Under the pieces are notes generated by a model. That model saw only the letters and a list, made by a program, of their open reading frames with translations, was not told where the DNA came from and did not search any database. DNA of 64,000 nt, from NCBI RefSeq assembly GCF_002775205.1, contig NC_036456.1, forward strand, positions 10,443,463 through 10,507,462, read 5' to 3'. Shown piece after piece: positions 1 through 10,267 of this stretch. The translations under genes and the position numbers were made by a program. Position 1 is the first letter of the stretch. The number at the start of each line of letters is the position of its first letter. The stretch is from Xiphophorus maculatus. Lineage: Eukaryota > Chordata > Actinopteri > Cyprinodontiformes > Poeciliidae.

Positions 1-306
1 TATAGAGCACCTCTATACCTCAGATAGAAAGATACAAAAAGCTATTTAAATGGTGCTGGTTGAAAACAAGTCTAAGATATTATTTATATCTGAAGGAATA
101 AAATTGCTTCAGTAATGACGGCATAATCATGTCTACCATTTGTCTAGCTTTAATTTCTCCTAGGGGAGACCGATAAACATAACTTGATTTTGAGTCGGAC
201 CATTATTGTCTTCAACTGCTTTTAAAATGAATCAAGAGTCTCAAGACAAAGGGATCCCCATCGATTTGAAATCAGGAGTTTGACTTCTCCCTGCGGTTCT
301 CTTCAG

Positions 307-762
307 GCGCCGGAGCCGACTTTGTGATGCTGGGCGGGATGCTGGCTGGTCACTCCGAGAGCGGCGGCGAGACCATCGAGAAAAACGGCAAGAAATACAA
401 GCTGTTTTATGGGATGAGCTCCGACACGGCGATGAAGAAGCACTCAGGAGGCGTAGCTGATTACAGGTGAGATTTTGTTTTAAAAAAAAACAGCAGCTTT
501 ATTGTTTTTGAATCTGATCTCTTTTTTTTTTTTTTGCGACGACGGAGTCATGCTTTGTGTTTTTTGCGCCTGCAGAGCGTCGGAGGGGAAGACGGTGGAA
601 GTTCCCTACAAAGGGCCGGTGGATGAGACGATACGAGACGTCCTGGGAGGCGTGCGCTCCACCTGCACCTACGTCGGAGCCGCTAAGCTGAAGGAGCTGA
701 GCCGCAGGACGACCTTCATCCGGGTCACCCAGCAGCTCAACACCGTCTTCGGGAACAGCTAA
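307..762 (+). CDS. gmpr2: GMP reductase, last two coding exons (partial)
   Basis: Exons 307-466 and 576-762 (stop 760-762) encode about 115 C-terminal residues; earlier exons lie left of the window. GMP reductase converts GMP to IMP and ammonia using NADPH in cytosolic purine salvage. Seen: the phosphate-binding/loop stretch [20 protein letters not shown], then [15 protein letters not shown] across the splice (phase 2, AG+A), then [11 protein letters not shown] and the conserved tail [20 protein letters not shown]. Acceptors cttcag and ctgcag and donor gtgaga are canonical. Sequence alone does not firmly separate gmpr from gmpr2. The neighbours homez, tinf2, cideb, dhrs4 and acin1, all 14q11-q12 genes in human, favour gmpr2. 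Confidence 0.92.
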
Positions 763-1590
763 ACGTCCACCTCCGCCTTCTGATTCTGATTCGCTCCCTG
801 ACATTCCAGATTCCAGTGTTTTGTGTATGTAGAAACGCAACTGAGCTGATAGAAAGCACTTATAAAATACTGTCCTTCTTTTGCTTGTTTTTAATCCAGG
901 TTTTCATTTTTAGAAAAGCTTTCCACATGCATCGTTCTCTTTAGTCGTTTCAGGAGTCACGCTTCGCTAAAAAACTAGAGCTTTTATTCCTCAGCTTATC
1001 ATTCCAAAGCAAAAATGCTTCACTGTAGTTTCTTAGATTTATGCAACATTTAGTATTTTCATGAACAATAAGCCTGTCATCTCTTCACTGTGTTCTGCTG
1101 CAAGCCTTTGTCCCCAACTTAAGATTTCAAAGCAAATGTCTTAATGCCTATTTTAAAAGATCTTATATTATATGCAAATATTTTAGCAAATTAGAAAAAA
1201 AACTATTTTTAGAAGCTCAATCATTCCCGTTTTGTATTGCACTTTAAAAAGGCTTTTTTGTATGTTGATTGTAATATTAGTGGACCAATAATGCAATATA
1301 TTAAAAAAGTGTTAAATTAGGAGCAGAGGTACCAATTAATACAAATATATTTCCAGTTCATTTACCAACATTTTTATTTATTATAGGCTTCATAATAAGA
1401 GATCATTTTTAGGAATTTAGTTTTCAAAGACTTTCGACATCACCTTTACACAGTTCATGTAATTATGATTATTTTTAATCTGTTGTCATCTTTTTCTCTG
1501 TTATACATAACCATGGTGTTTTAAATTTGTTGCCAAGTCCTTAAACCCGCCTGGTATTTCGAGTCAATAAACCATTTCACGTTTCAGCAT
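763..1590 (+). other. gmpr2: gmpr2 3' untranslated region
   Basis: About 830 bp of AT-rich sequence without a convincing reading frame follows the gmpr2 stop. The best poly(A) signal is AATAAA at 1566-1571. The extent is inferred from that signal. Confidence 0.6.
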
Positions 1591-1890
1591 TTCTCTGGCT
1601 TTATTATTTACTGACGCAGTTACAGTATATTGTCTTTAATGTACATTGTTTACATTTGTTTACTACCACCAGATGGAAACAAATGTCACATTGAAAGAAT
1701 AAAGAAATAATTTCTTTTTAAAATGTGGCTGCATACAAAGCCAACAGAAAACCAAATGAATATTGATTTATCAAGCTGAAGATAATAATATGACTACAGT
1801 GAAAAGTATAACAAAACTTTCTTGAATTTATCTTTGATTATGTTCCATAATATATTCACCAACAATTATCCATCACAAGTCACATTCATG
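1561..1890. repeat. Duplicated segment, copy A (matches 4511-4890)
   Basis: Collinear with 4511-4890: gagtcaataaa(c/a)catttcacgt, then ctttatt, gcagttaca, a shared accactagatgg/accaccagatgg block, aatgtggctgcat, accaaat, gactacagtgaaaagtata and caatcacaggacacac/catcacaagtcacat. Gaps and mismatches are frequent, so the duplication is not recent. In copy B the segment is the 3' UTR of the TRIM gene on the minus strand. Copy A is therefore probably the 3' UTR of a lost TRIM paralogue. Confidence 0.75.
1566..1571 (+). terminator. poly(A) signal of gmpr2
   Basis: AATAAA inside gagtcaataaaccatttcac. The same block recurs at 4511-4530 (gagtcaataaaacatttcac), so the signal lies in duplicated sequence. 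On the opposite strand AATAAA is present at 1600-1605, making this a likely two-way 3' end. Confidence 0.55.
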
Positions 1891-1901
1891 CTCACTAAAT
1901 G

Positions 1902-2060
1902 CTAATAAATATTATGATCATAATTTGGAAGCTTGTTGAATGAGTCTAACCTTCCAAACAGGAGATATTCATGTGCTGTTTTCAAGTCTTGAATCGTTCT
2001 CGTTAGTCTGCCACAGTAACACACAGTACTTTTAGCTTGGAGGGTGTTCTGACACTGAGT
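1902..2060 (-). pseudogene. Decayed 3' end of a TRIM paralogue
   Basis: The minus-strand frame here contains QNTLQAKSTVCYCG, which lines up with QSTFQQQWKCSCG near the C-terminus of the intact TRIM protein encoded at 4901-6409. At DNA level gccacagtaacaca followed by gcttggagggtgttctg matches gccacaagagcat and gctggaaggtgctctg. It lies next to duplicated 3' UTR copy A in the same relative position as in the intact gene. The downstream cysteines are lost, and no B-box or B30.2 sequence was found further 5', where repeats take over. It is read as the remnant of a tandem TRIM duplicate. The alignment is by eye. Confidence 0.55.
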
Positions 2061-2109
2061 GGGTGGAGATTGGTATTTTTGTTTGCTGATTGGTTCCATT
2101 CATAGATTT

Positions 2110-2223
2110 TATGTTCACATAAAAACCTACAAAAGCTTTTATGTGAACATATTTGTGCAGTTTCCATGCATAGGTTTCATTTCTTACAAAAGTTTTTATG
2201 TGAACTTAAAAACACATAAAAAC
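2110..2223. repeat. Two adjacent inverted repeats
   Basis: First: perfect 15-bp arms 2110-2124 and 2137-2151 (tatgttcacataaaa and its complement). Second: perfect 11-bp arms 2192-2202 and 2213-2223 (gtttttatgtg/cacataaaaac). The motif ttttatgtgaac recurs, suggesting a small palindromic mobile element. Confidence 0.7.
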
Positions 2224-2299
2224 GTACAAAAGTTCAATTGTAGTCATTTCAGCAGTGACTGACTACAGTGTTGTATTAAAACACTGTGTGGCTGTTTTG

Positions 2300-2507
2300 T
2301 ATGGAGAGCCATTTCAGCCAAAATTAAATAAATAAATGAGTAAAAACAATAATGGGTAAAATGAATCTGGGAATAAGTAAATGTATAAATGAATAAATAT
2401 AAATGGGAATAAAGATGCCAATTACTCATTTATTTATTTATTTTACTCATTTATTTATTTATTTTCCCTATTTATTTATTTAATTTTGGCTGAAATGGCT
2501 CTGCATA
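2300..2507. mobile_element. MITE with about 39-bp terminal inverted repeats
   Basis: The left arm at 2300-2338 starts tatggagagccatttcagcc and the right arm at 2469-2507 is its near-perfect complement (one mismatch in the first 20 bases). The middle is AT-rich with taaataaat runs. There is no coding capacity, so it is non-autonomous. The superfamily was not determined. Confidence 0.75.
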
Positions 2508-2513
2508 CTGGGA

Positions 2514-3861
2514 GTCGAGGCAAAATAAACAAAAGAGTGGGAGAAGTCACAAACCAGCCAGCAGCTGGCGATTCGGGCCACTGACCCTGTCTCAGCACTT
2601 CTCACCCCTTACAACCAAAGATCGGAAAACCCAGCTTAGCCTACGATTCCCAGACCAAATAATTGAACAGATGGGTGATTTAAGAACAGAAAGTGGCATT
2701 CATTAAAACAGGAGCGGGAGCGAGGCTCAGAGTGATGCGAACACGTAGGTGCTCTTCCAAACTCCCTCTCTCGCCTGGTGGGTGGGCCTTGTTCCTTTTG
2801 AACCCCTTCCAGCCAATAAACTGCAAGGAGAAAACACAACATTTAATCAGGTAATCATTCACAAAGGTGACACAGGGACACGTCATAGTGACATAGTCCA
2901 TTTTTATTTACTCCCAAATTATTTTGGGTATGTTCAGTTTTTTCTATGCATTTTTTTAATCTGTTGTCTATCAGATTTCACCCATGTGTAGACAATAGCA
3001 ATCCATTAAACTGCTAGCAGATGGCATTCTACAGAATCTATTAAAAAATATATTCATAGCTTTTGAACTCTTTAACATAGTTTCATGTCATAAGTAAAAA
3101 CTTGACAGTATTGGCACTGTATGGGATAGACTAGAGCACTTAGCTCCCCTGAGTCAATACTTTGTAGATAGTCTGTCATGACTACTTCTGGTTGTCCAGT
3201 CAATTTTCCACCTTCCACCTAGAATAATATGTATGAAATTATATGTATGTATGTAGATTTCATGCATTCATTTGAATTGTTGCATCTATTGTAGAGATGC
3301 ATATTTATAGATTTGAGAACTTGGTGGCCTGTGAATGCAGCAAGACGTTCTTATACGAACTTGGATGAATTTGGAACAATTTGTGATTATGTTATTAGAA
3401 TAAAAGTTTTACATAAAATTAGTTGAGAATCGACTAATTTACACTTAGGGGAAATGTTCTTCTTCAGCCACTCTATTTTACTGATTGCTTGAGCTGCAGG
3501 TCTCAAACATTTATAGAAAATAGCCATAGATGTGAACTATAAATGACACCCATTCAAAACCCTGCATGAAAACAACAGACCCCATATTGTAATGACAAAA
3601 ACTTGATAGAAATGCTACAAAATTAGGTATTTTATATTGGCTGACAGATAAATGTTGCTCTCCCTTAGATGAAGGCGTAGCGCATCCAACGACTGCATAG
3701 AAAACGTTTATAATAAATTTCTTTTATGGCTTAATTTACCAAATCACTCTAATTGCACAGTACAATGATCTGACTACTTGTCGTCTTTGACATTTCACCA
3801 AGCCAGCAACACCTCAGTGTCTTTAAAATAATCATTTTATTGTAACACTTTTAAAATATAC
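2514..3861. other. Intergenic, no gene seen
   Basis: AT-rich sequence between the MITE and the next repeat. No conserved reading frame or RNA gene was recognised; the short open frames here have no family resemblance. Confidence 0.5.
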
Positions 3862-4026
3862 GGTAACACTTTCATAGACATGAAGGAGTCTTTGTCAATG
3901 TCTATGACTGTTGTCCTGAAGTGTCATTTGGTAAATAATGACACTTTTAATGCAAAGTTGCTCTAAAAGTTGCATTGAAAGTTTATTAAAAATGCCAACT
4001 TTGCATTAAAGTGTCATTATTTTAAA
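3862..4026. repeat. Fish MITE-like repeat with long hairpin
   Basis: Begins ggtaacacttt, a start common to dispersed fish repeats (recalled, not searched). It holds near-perfect inverted arms 3935-3960 and 3996-4020 around ataatgacactttaatgcaa with one indel. Confidence 0.55.
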
Positions 4027-4549
4027 AATAACTAAGAAGGCGTTAAGTAACTATGGAAAGAACCTCATATTTTTGTCTTAGACAACTTATGCCAGGAAGT
4101 ACCATTTCTCCAAGATGGCGAGATCACTCTGCTTGTAGTCTTTTGTTTGCCTCGTTTGCCCAATATCTAAAATCTTGTCTTAAATCAACTGTGATTGACT
4201 TTATAATTGTAGTCTGTTTTACTAAGGCAGCCTATTTCTGCAACTGTAATGAAAAAGAATCTCTATACCATCATTTTAACCATGCTGTACCATTATTATG
4301 AGAAGTTGATATTACCATAACTTTTATTTAACTGTAGAAAAAGTTACAAAAAGAAAATGAAACAAACGGAAGAGAAATATAGTTGAGGACTTGATTTCAT
4401 GAATTTTTTAAACCGTTCTCATCTTTTCGTTTCTGCTACACGTGTAAAAAAAATTCTGTACAAAGTGTCACGTTGTGTAAAAAAAAACTGCCAAATATTT
4501 CTTTCACACTGAGTCAATAAAACATTTCACGTATTAGAATTTTTCTCAC

Positions 4550-4555
4550 TTTATT
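4550..4555 (-). terminator. poly(A) signal of the TRIM gene
   Basis: AATAAA on the minus strand, about 350 bp past the TRIM stop codon. Confidence 0.5.
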
Positions 4556-4650
4556 CTTTAAAAAGCAGTTACATTGTTTATAAAGTAAATTGCATACATG
4601 CCTTTAAAACCACTAGATGGAGACAAAGATTAATGTGATAGAATGGAGAA

Positions 4651-4695
4651 TACATATTTATTTAATACATATTTATTTAATACATATTTATTTAA
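4651..4695. repeat. Tandem repeat, 15 bp x 3, perfect
   Basis: Three identical copies of tacatatttatttaa inside copy B of the duplicated segment. They are absent from copy A, so they expanded after the duplication. Confidence 0.9.
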
Positions 4696-4900
4696 TGTGG
4701 CTGCATGAAAAGCAAATCCCAAACCAAATTAGTGTTGATTTATTAAACTATTGATGATGAATCGACTACAGTGAAAAGTATAATAAAGATTCAAATTTTT
4801 CAAAATCATCCAGTAATTGTGCTCATTTATTATAAACAACCATCAATCACAGGACACACAATCTTCATTAGTTGGCAGTAAAAGTCATGATTATCAACCA

Positions 4901-6409
4901 TTAGCAAAGCTCACAAACAATTTCTGTAATGAACTGGCCACTGAATATTTTTCCACAGTTGGAACAACTTGGCTGGCAAGACCTGTTAAATAAAGTTGTT
5001 AAAGAGCTGTTGTAGCCACAAGAGCATTTCCATTGCTGCTGGAAGGTGCTCTGGGTATTTTCCTTTCCCAACTTAACAAAAGGAACCAGCTGCCATTTGT
5101 TGGGTGTTGCTTCAATTATGACTATTTCCTCTCTCTGGTGCTGCCCAGTTCTGCTGAAAAAGGAGAGCCTGGAGTCTTTGACATCCCAAAACACTTCCAC
5201 CATTTCAGGTCGGGGTATGTCCATCACTTCATTCTTCTTCTCAGATCTGAGGACTGGAGACGGTATCTTAGGTCGGATCCCCATTTTCTCCTTGACAGAG
5301 GTCACTGAACTGACTGACGTACCAGGATGTGCTTGATTCTTAATACAGCTCAGGTGGTTATCTTCACAGCTTAGACCATAGACCGGTCCATACTTCGGGT
5401 CATTTGCAGACTTTTTATCACACAAACCAATCATCCAATCACCCTCACTGGGAAGACTGAGGATCCATCTCTGATAGTTGGGAACTGACTGGGTGCTTTG
5501 GATTAGAAAAATACCAGAACATTGACCCAGCCAGCTGTTGTAGAAAACTGTCCTTTTGTCTTTGGACAGGGACATGCTGAAATTGGGAGTCTGGGGTTCA
5601 AAGATCAGGTCTGAAGAAGCATTAACATCCTGGTGGCTTTCAGGATCAACCAGGGTCAACAATGACTCTAAAAAGTTGGACGCTTGGTTCACCATCTTCT
5701 CCCCGTTCTGTCTTATCTCCAGAACCAGTTTGTCCCGATGGAGGCCTGGCTCCAAGCCTTTCCTCAGATCCACAGCCTTGGCTTTCTCCACATCCTGGTT
5801 CACCTGAGAGTACATCTGCAGGAATCTGAAGGTGTCCTTCTCATTCTGGGCTGCCTGCATGCTGCTCCTGCTGGTTCTGATGGACACCATTCGAGCAGAA
5901 ACTGAACTTTGGACACTGGTCAGAGAAATGTCCCGTAGATTAGTCACAGCCTCGATGAGACGCACGCTGCTGCGAGCCAGCTTCTCTCTTTCACTCTTCT
6001 CCCACTTCTCCAGACTCATGTTGTCATCCTCAGTTTTCACCTGCAAGTCCTTCTGCTCAGCTTTCAGCTTCTCCAGGAGCTCTTTGTGGGCCGTGGAGAA
6101 GGTCTTCATGTTGTGAAGGCGGTGCTGGTCTTCAATGGCGCAGGAAACACACACACATGTTTTATCATCCAGGCAGTAGTATTCCAGGAGTTTCTCATGC
6201 TGGGGACATTTGGTGTTTCCATCTATAGCCATGGGTTCAGTCAGAGGATGAGTCTGCAGTAACACAGGTGTGGTGAGGTGGGCCTCCAGGTGCTGGACAC
6301 ACATGGAGATCTCACATTTCATGCAGGTCTTCCGTGCTGCTTTCCTGTCCTCCCCTGTACACATGTCGCACAGAATGCTGGACGAGTCCCTCTGAACGTT
6401 GTCAGACAT
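4901..6409 (-). CDS. RING-less TRIM protein: two B-boxes, coiled coil, divergent B30.2, C-terminal Cys cluster
   Basis: Single open exon, 502 aa from ATG at 6407-6409 (MSDNVQRDSSS); the frame stays open two codons further to a GTG, which is not taken as the start. Seen in order: B-box 1 (about 12-47, CDMC...CMKCEISMCVQHLEAH), B-box 2 (about 67-103, CPQH...CVCVSC...H), a charged helical coiled coil (about 105-240), a PRY-like start (FEPQTPNFSMSLSKDKRTVFY), SPRY-like pieces (DWMIGLCDKKS, YGPVYGLS, VEVFWDVKDSRLSFFS, PFVKLG), then a 45-residue tail with CSCG, CQPSCSNCG and CELC. No RING precedes the B-boxes and none was found upstream. TRIM16 also has two B-boxes and no RING, but the cysteine tail is unusual. 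TRIM proteins commonly act in ubiquitin-linked immune signalling; activity here is unknown. It could also be a finTRIM/TRIM25-like member. Confidence 0.85.
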   Translation of the reverse strand: MSDNVQRDSSSILCDMCTGEDRKAARKTCMKCEISMCVQHLEAHLTTPVLLQTHPLTEPMAIDGNTKCPQHEKLLEYYCLDDKTCVCVSCAIEDQHRLHNMKTFSTAHKELLEKLKAEQKDLQVKTEDDNMSLEKWEKSEREKLARSSVRLIEAVTNLRDISLTSVQSSVSARMVSIRTSRSSMQAAQNEKDTFRFLQMYSQVNQDVEKAKAVDLRKGLEPGLHRDKLVLEIRQNGEKMVNQASNFLESLLTLVDPESHQDVNASSDLIFEPQTPNFSMSLSKDKRTVFYNSWLGQCSGIFLIQSTQSVPNYQRWILSLPSEGDWMIGLCDKKSANDPKYGPVYGLSCEDNHLSCIKNQAHPGTSVSSVTSVKEKMGIRPKIPSPVLRSEKKNEVMDIPRPEMVEVFWDVKDSRLSFFSRTGQHQREEIVIIEATPNKWQLVPFVKLGKENTQSTFQQQWKCSCGYNSSLTTLFNRSCQPSCSNCGKIFSGQFITEIVCELC

Positions 6410-8878
6410 TTTCACAGGAAGATCTGATTCCTAGGAGTTGTTCTTGCGTTTTTCTCCTCTCTTGATTTTCAAGATCCCGAAGCAAGTGTCCTCAAATAGG
6501 TTAATGTGTCTAACTCCTCTAAGTTAAGTCATCACCTCTTTTACTTCCTGGTTAATAATCCACCCACACTGATAAGAAAAACTTTATTGCTTAACAGCAG
6601 TGCAAAAGAACAACGGTGTCATTGAATGAGAAAATTATTTACAGTTCTTATCGATGTGGAATAGTCAACAAAATACTGTACATTTAACGTACATTTAGTT
6701 CAAATTAAAGCACTGTATATGTTTTTTTTATTTTATTTTTTACCAAAACCATTTTCAAAAGAATATAATATTAACATTCTGGAGAGCTATTCTTGCAAAG
6801 CTATTATTCATCTTCATATTTTTTCACATGTACAGCTACAAGCCTCATTGTGTCTGACTGGGATTTTATATAACAGTCCAACACAATGTAACCAGAACCT
6901 TCTTCCTACAGGTTTCTGTGGCCCGGCTTGTCGCAAACTGCAGATAGGACTTCTTATGGCTTTCTTTCAACAATGACTTTTCTCTTACCACTCTTCCATG
7001 AAAGACGTGGTTGTAGAGCAGGGGTGTCAAACTCCAGTCGTCAAGGGCCGGTGTCCTGCAAATTTTAGATGTGCCTCTGCTGCACCACACCTGAATAGAA
7101 TAATTAGGTCATTAAGGCTCTGGAGAACTGATCTACACAAGGAGGAGGTAATTAAGCCATTTCATTCCAGTGTTTTGTGCCTGTGGCACATCTGAAAACT
7201 GCAGGACAGCGGCCCTCGAGGACTGGAGTTTGGCACTCGTTTTGTAGAACTAAAGTATCTAACTTCAGGAGGAAATATTTGTATTTTATTTTTTTAGATA
7301 TCAGAGTATCTTTTCATTTGCAAAATGTTTGATGTTGTGTCCATCTGAGCTGTTACATAAAATAAAGTAAAAAGTACATCATAAAGTCACAAAATGGGGG
7401 GGAAAACATGAGGGGTTTGAATGTTTTTCCTGTAGATTGAAGAGTTTAATCAATTCAAACTTAATTTTTAGAAGACCAACTTCTACAGTGTTAAAGTCAG
7501 TACTTACTGTATATTTATAATGAAATTGTGACATTAACTGTTTGCTATTGCAGAGTCCTGACCGTAAGAATTTTACCTCCCTTGATTTTAAAAAATGATT
7601 CTTTTAAGCGAAAATCACAATGTGAGCAGCACTAGATCACTTGACTTTGCGTCTGGTGAGAAGACATCCCAGTTGCTGTTGATCGTGTGAATCTCTAAGG
7701 TGGTTTAAAAGATTAGCAGGAGCTAAAGGGCATATTTTCTCACTTTGGTTTGACCCGGTTGAAGGAAGTAGAAAATCCAGCCTAAAACAAATAGGTAAGG
7801 CCAACTTTTTGTGTTCTCACGGGTGGCTCTATAAAGGTGAGCAGGTAATAATGTGAGACTCAAATCTTAGCTGGAGAGCCGTTACTGGCTAAAGCTAACG
7901 AGGCTTCGGCTAGCTAAAATGATATTTGAAATACGCCCGCGCTCAAGCTAACAGGCTAACCAATTAGCTAAAAATATGCGATATTGTAAGTAGTTATGAA
8001 TAATTAACACGATGTTGGTTCAGTTAACTTTGTTTTTAGGATAAACACAGCGGTCAAGAACAACAAAATTAATTATTGAAGCAAACTACTATTCCATTTC
8101 TTCTCTCTTTCTTCGCCATTGTGCTTATAATCCCAACGTATTTTGGTGGGTAGATATTAAACCCTTCTGCTTTTCGTCCTCAGATATACATATCAATATA
8201 CAGGTTTTCTTGTAGTCTGGGAGTCTCAAATCTGATTTCGAAATTTTTCAGGCTTCCTTGTGTATGGAAATAGCATGTTATTTGTAATCGGCCATTCGTA
8301 CTTCATCGATCTGTCTGTTCACCCATAAACCTGTCAAACCGTCCACTCATACATACATATATATAATCATACACTCATAAATATATATATTTATCCATTG
8401 ATCACCTAGCTGTCCATCCATCTGCTTATTAATTTATGTTCCAGCTTCCATAAATAACTCAATCCATCCATTCATCCTTCCATAGTCAAACATACTATAA
8501 GTACTAAATAAAATGTCTGGACCACTTGAGTTTCTTAACTTTCAACAACTTAACTTTTCAGAACTCAAAGTCAAAATATGTCTATAAATTTATTCTTTTA
8601 TTTTGACTTGTAGTACAGAAGAGTGTCAAAGAACACAAAAGTGAGCAAAAGCATTCAAAAAGATACTGAAACATCTCCATTGCTAAAGGTCATTACGCAG
8701 ACTAGTCTGTGAACTGTGCAAAGGTTGGTCTGTCTCAAATAATTTGATCAATTCGGACAACTAGAGTCAGATTGATTTTGCCACTGATTCAGAAAATAGT
8801 CAACTTAAATTACTGTAGTTAACCTGCTGTATGTTTCTAACCTCTCTGTCCGTCTACTTTGCATAGAAGTTGACTACG
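6410..8878. other. Intergenic between divergent TRIM and homez genes
   Basis: Holds a hAT-type MITE (7019-7241) and low-complexity TA/CATA sequence near 8340-8480. A possible non-coding first exon of homez ends at 7794 before gtaagg, and the likely acceptor tttgcatag lies at about 8858-8866. Promoters for both genes must lie here but no clear core element stands out. Confidence 0.45.
7019..7241. mobile_element. hAT-type MITE with 8-bp target duplication
   Basis: Starts caggggtgtcaaactccagt and ends with ggccctcgaggactggagtt followed by tggcactcg, imperfect inverted ends of a widespread fish MITE (recognised from memory). It is flanked by ttgtagag (7011-7018) and ttgtagaa (7242-7249), an 8-bp duplication with one mismatch, as hAT elements leave. 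Confidence 0.85.
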
Positions 8879-10267
8879 ATGAGGCAACTCGCTGACAGAA
8901 CGAACATCAAACCCATACAGACCCCCAGTTCTCTGGAAGGCAGCCATTCGGCGTTGGGTATCACAGTGCCTCAGTGGAGCGCCCGCATATGTCTCCCCCT
9001 GCTCTCTGAGGATAAAAGGGTGTTGTGGGTTCATGCAAATGAGGTTAACGTGCAGACGGATAAAGTGGCGGAACTCGAAAATGCCTTTAGCAGGTCCCCC
9101 TATCTGACACGCAAACAGACTAATGCTTTAGCCCAGCGCTGCTCCCTGCATCCAGACCAGGTGAAGGTTTGGTTTATAGCGCAGAGGCTCCGCTACGGCA
9201 TTAGCTGGGACTACAAAGACATCAGGGAAATTTGGAACAAGTTGAATTCCAATCGCAAAGATAAGGAAGGAAATGAGGAGTTCCAAGACAGGGTCAAGAA
9301 CGACCAAGTAAAGAGCAAGAAGATGTCTTTGATGGAACGAAAAGTGAATTGGAATATGGAGCAGGAGAGACCAATGGAAAAAGAAACGGGTAGAAGAGTG
9401 ATAGAGGACGAAGCCGCCACTCCAGATAAGCGGAGAACAATTGGGGTCGTGTCGAACAGGAGAAGGAAAAGAAAGAAACGAGACGTCAAGTGGATCACCG
9501 ATCAAGCAGAAACACTAGGGGCGAAAATGGATACATCTGAGAATGAGGAGCAAACATCTAGCACATGGGAAGGAGCATATGTCTCCAAGAAAAAAAGAAG
9601 AGTACACACAAAACTGATCTCCAGCCCAGTTAAAAACGACTACGAGAATCTTCTTGCCGAGGCTGAAATCCCATTTGTTGACTTTTCTTCCATCGTTCTA
9701 GAGCCTCAAGCCCAAACCTCTATCGCCATTCCCATAACAGAGAGCCAGGCAGACTTGCAGGGCAGAAGGATGACTTCGCTGGAGAGCAGCTTGGAGGAGG
9801 ACACTGACACACTGGCTTGTCTGGAGGAAGCTCTGTCTTCTGAACCAGCAAAGGAAAACAATGTCGTCTCCGAAGTGGACGAACTAAAGGAGCTCGTTAA
9901 GGCTGAAAACAACTTTCTTACTGCGAGCAGTCCGACTGCTGGGACCAGTCAGGAGGAAGTTCTCTTGGCAGAAGGGGCAATGCTGCGTCCCCGGAGCAGA
10001 CTGAAGACTCAGTCTCAGCTGCTGATGCTAAGGAGGGCCTTCCTGGAGTTCCAGTATCCCGACGCTGAGCAGTACAGCATGCTGACCAGGCTGGTCGGCA
10101 TACAGCGCCACCATCTGGTGCAGTGGTTCGGTGACCGGCGTTACTCGATGAAAAAATCAAAACCTCGCTGGATGACGGAGGAGCAGTACAAGGAGATACT
10201 GGCCAACATCAGGTACCGGCAATACAAAAACATCCTGCTAAAAGGACTGCTGAGAAAAACTGAATGA
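8879..10267 (+). CDS. homez: Homeobox and leucine-zipper protein Homez
   Basis: One coding exon, 462 aa from ATG 8879 (MRQLADRTNIKPIQ). The frame is open two or three codons upstream without an ATG, and an acceptor (tttgcatag) ends at about 8866, so a 5' non-coding exon is likely. Seen: atypical homeodomain 1 (residues about 65-115, helix 3 QVKVWFIAQRLRYGISW), a lysine/arginine-rich middle with RRRKRKKR (probable nuclear signal), an acidic stretch, and homeodomain 2 (about 370-430, helix 3 HHLVQWFGDRRYSMKK) close to the stop. The helix-3 motifs match human HOMEZ (VKTWFMAQRLR, IIQWFGDTRYA). The human protein (about 550 aa) continues into a third homeodomain and an acidic tail that are absent here. 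A nuclear DNA-binding role is inferred from the family. Confidence 0.9.
   Translation: MRQLADRTNIKPIQTPSSLEGSHSALGITVPQWSARICLPLLSEDKRVLWVHANEVNVQTDKVAELENAFSRSPYLTRKQTNALAQRCSLHPDQVKVWFIAQRLRYGISWDYKDIREIWNKLNSNRKDKEGNEEFQDRVKNDQVKSKKMSLMERKVNWNMEQERPMEKETGRRVIEDEAATPDKRRTIGVVSNRRRKRKKRDVKWITDQAETLGAKMDTSENEEQTSSTWEGAYVSKKKRRVHTKLISSPVKNDYENLLAEAEIPFVDFSSIVLEPQAQTSIAIPITESQADLQGRRMTSLESSLEEDTDTLACLEEALSSEPAKENNVVSEVDELKELVKAENNFLTASSPTAGTSQEEVLLAEGAMLRPRSRLKTQSQLLMLRRAFLEFQYPDAEQYSMLTRLVGIQRHHLVQWFGDRRYSMKKSKPRWMTEEQYKEILANIRYRQYKNILLKGLLRKTE

Larger units (their letters stand above)
4511..4890. repeat. Duplicated segment, copy B (TRIM 3' UTR)
   Basis: Partner of 1561-1890. It contains the TRIM poly(A) signal on the minus strand (tttatt at 4550-4555) and AATAAA on the plus strand near 4517. 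Confidence 0.75.

Noticed and set aside
6413-6415. GTG as start codon of the TRIM protein
   Set aside because: The in-frame ATG two codons later (6407-6409) is the normal eukaryotic choice.
8870-8872. TTG as start codon of homez
   Set aside because: Not a normal start; the ATG at 8879 follows a plausible splice acceptor and is used instead.
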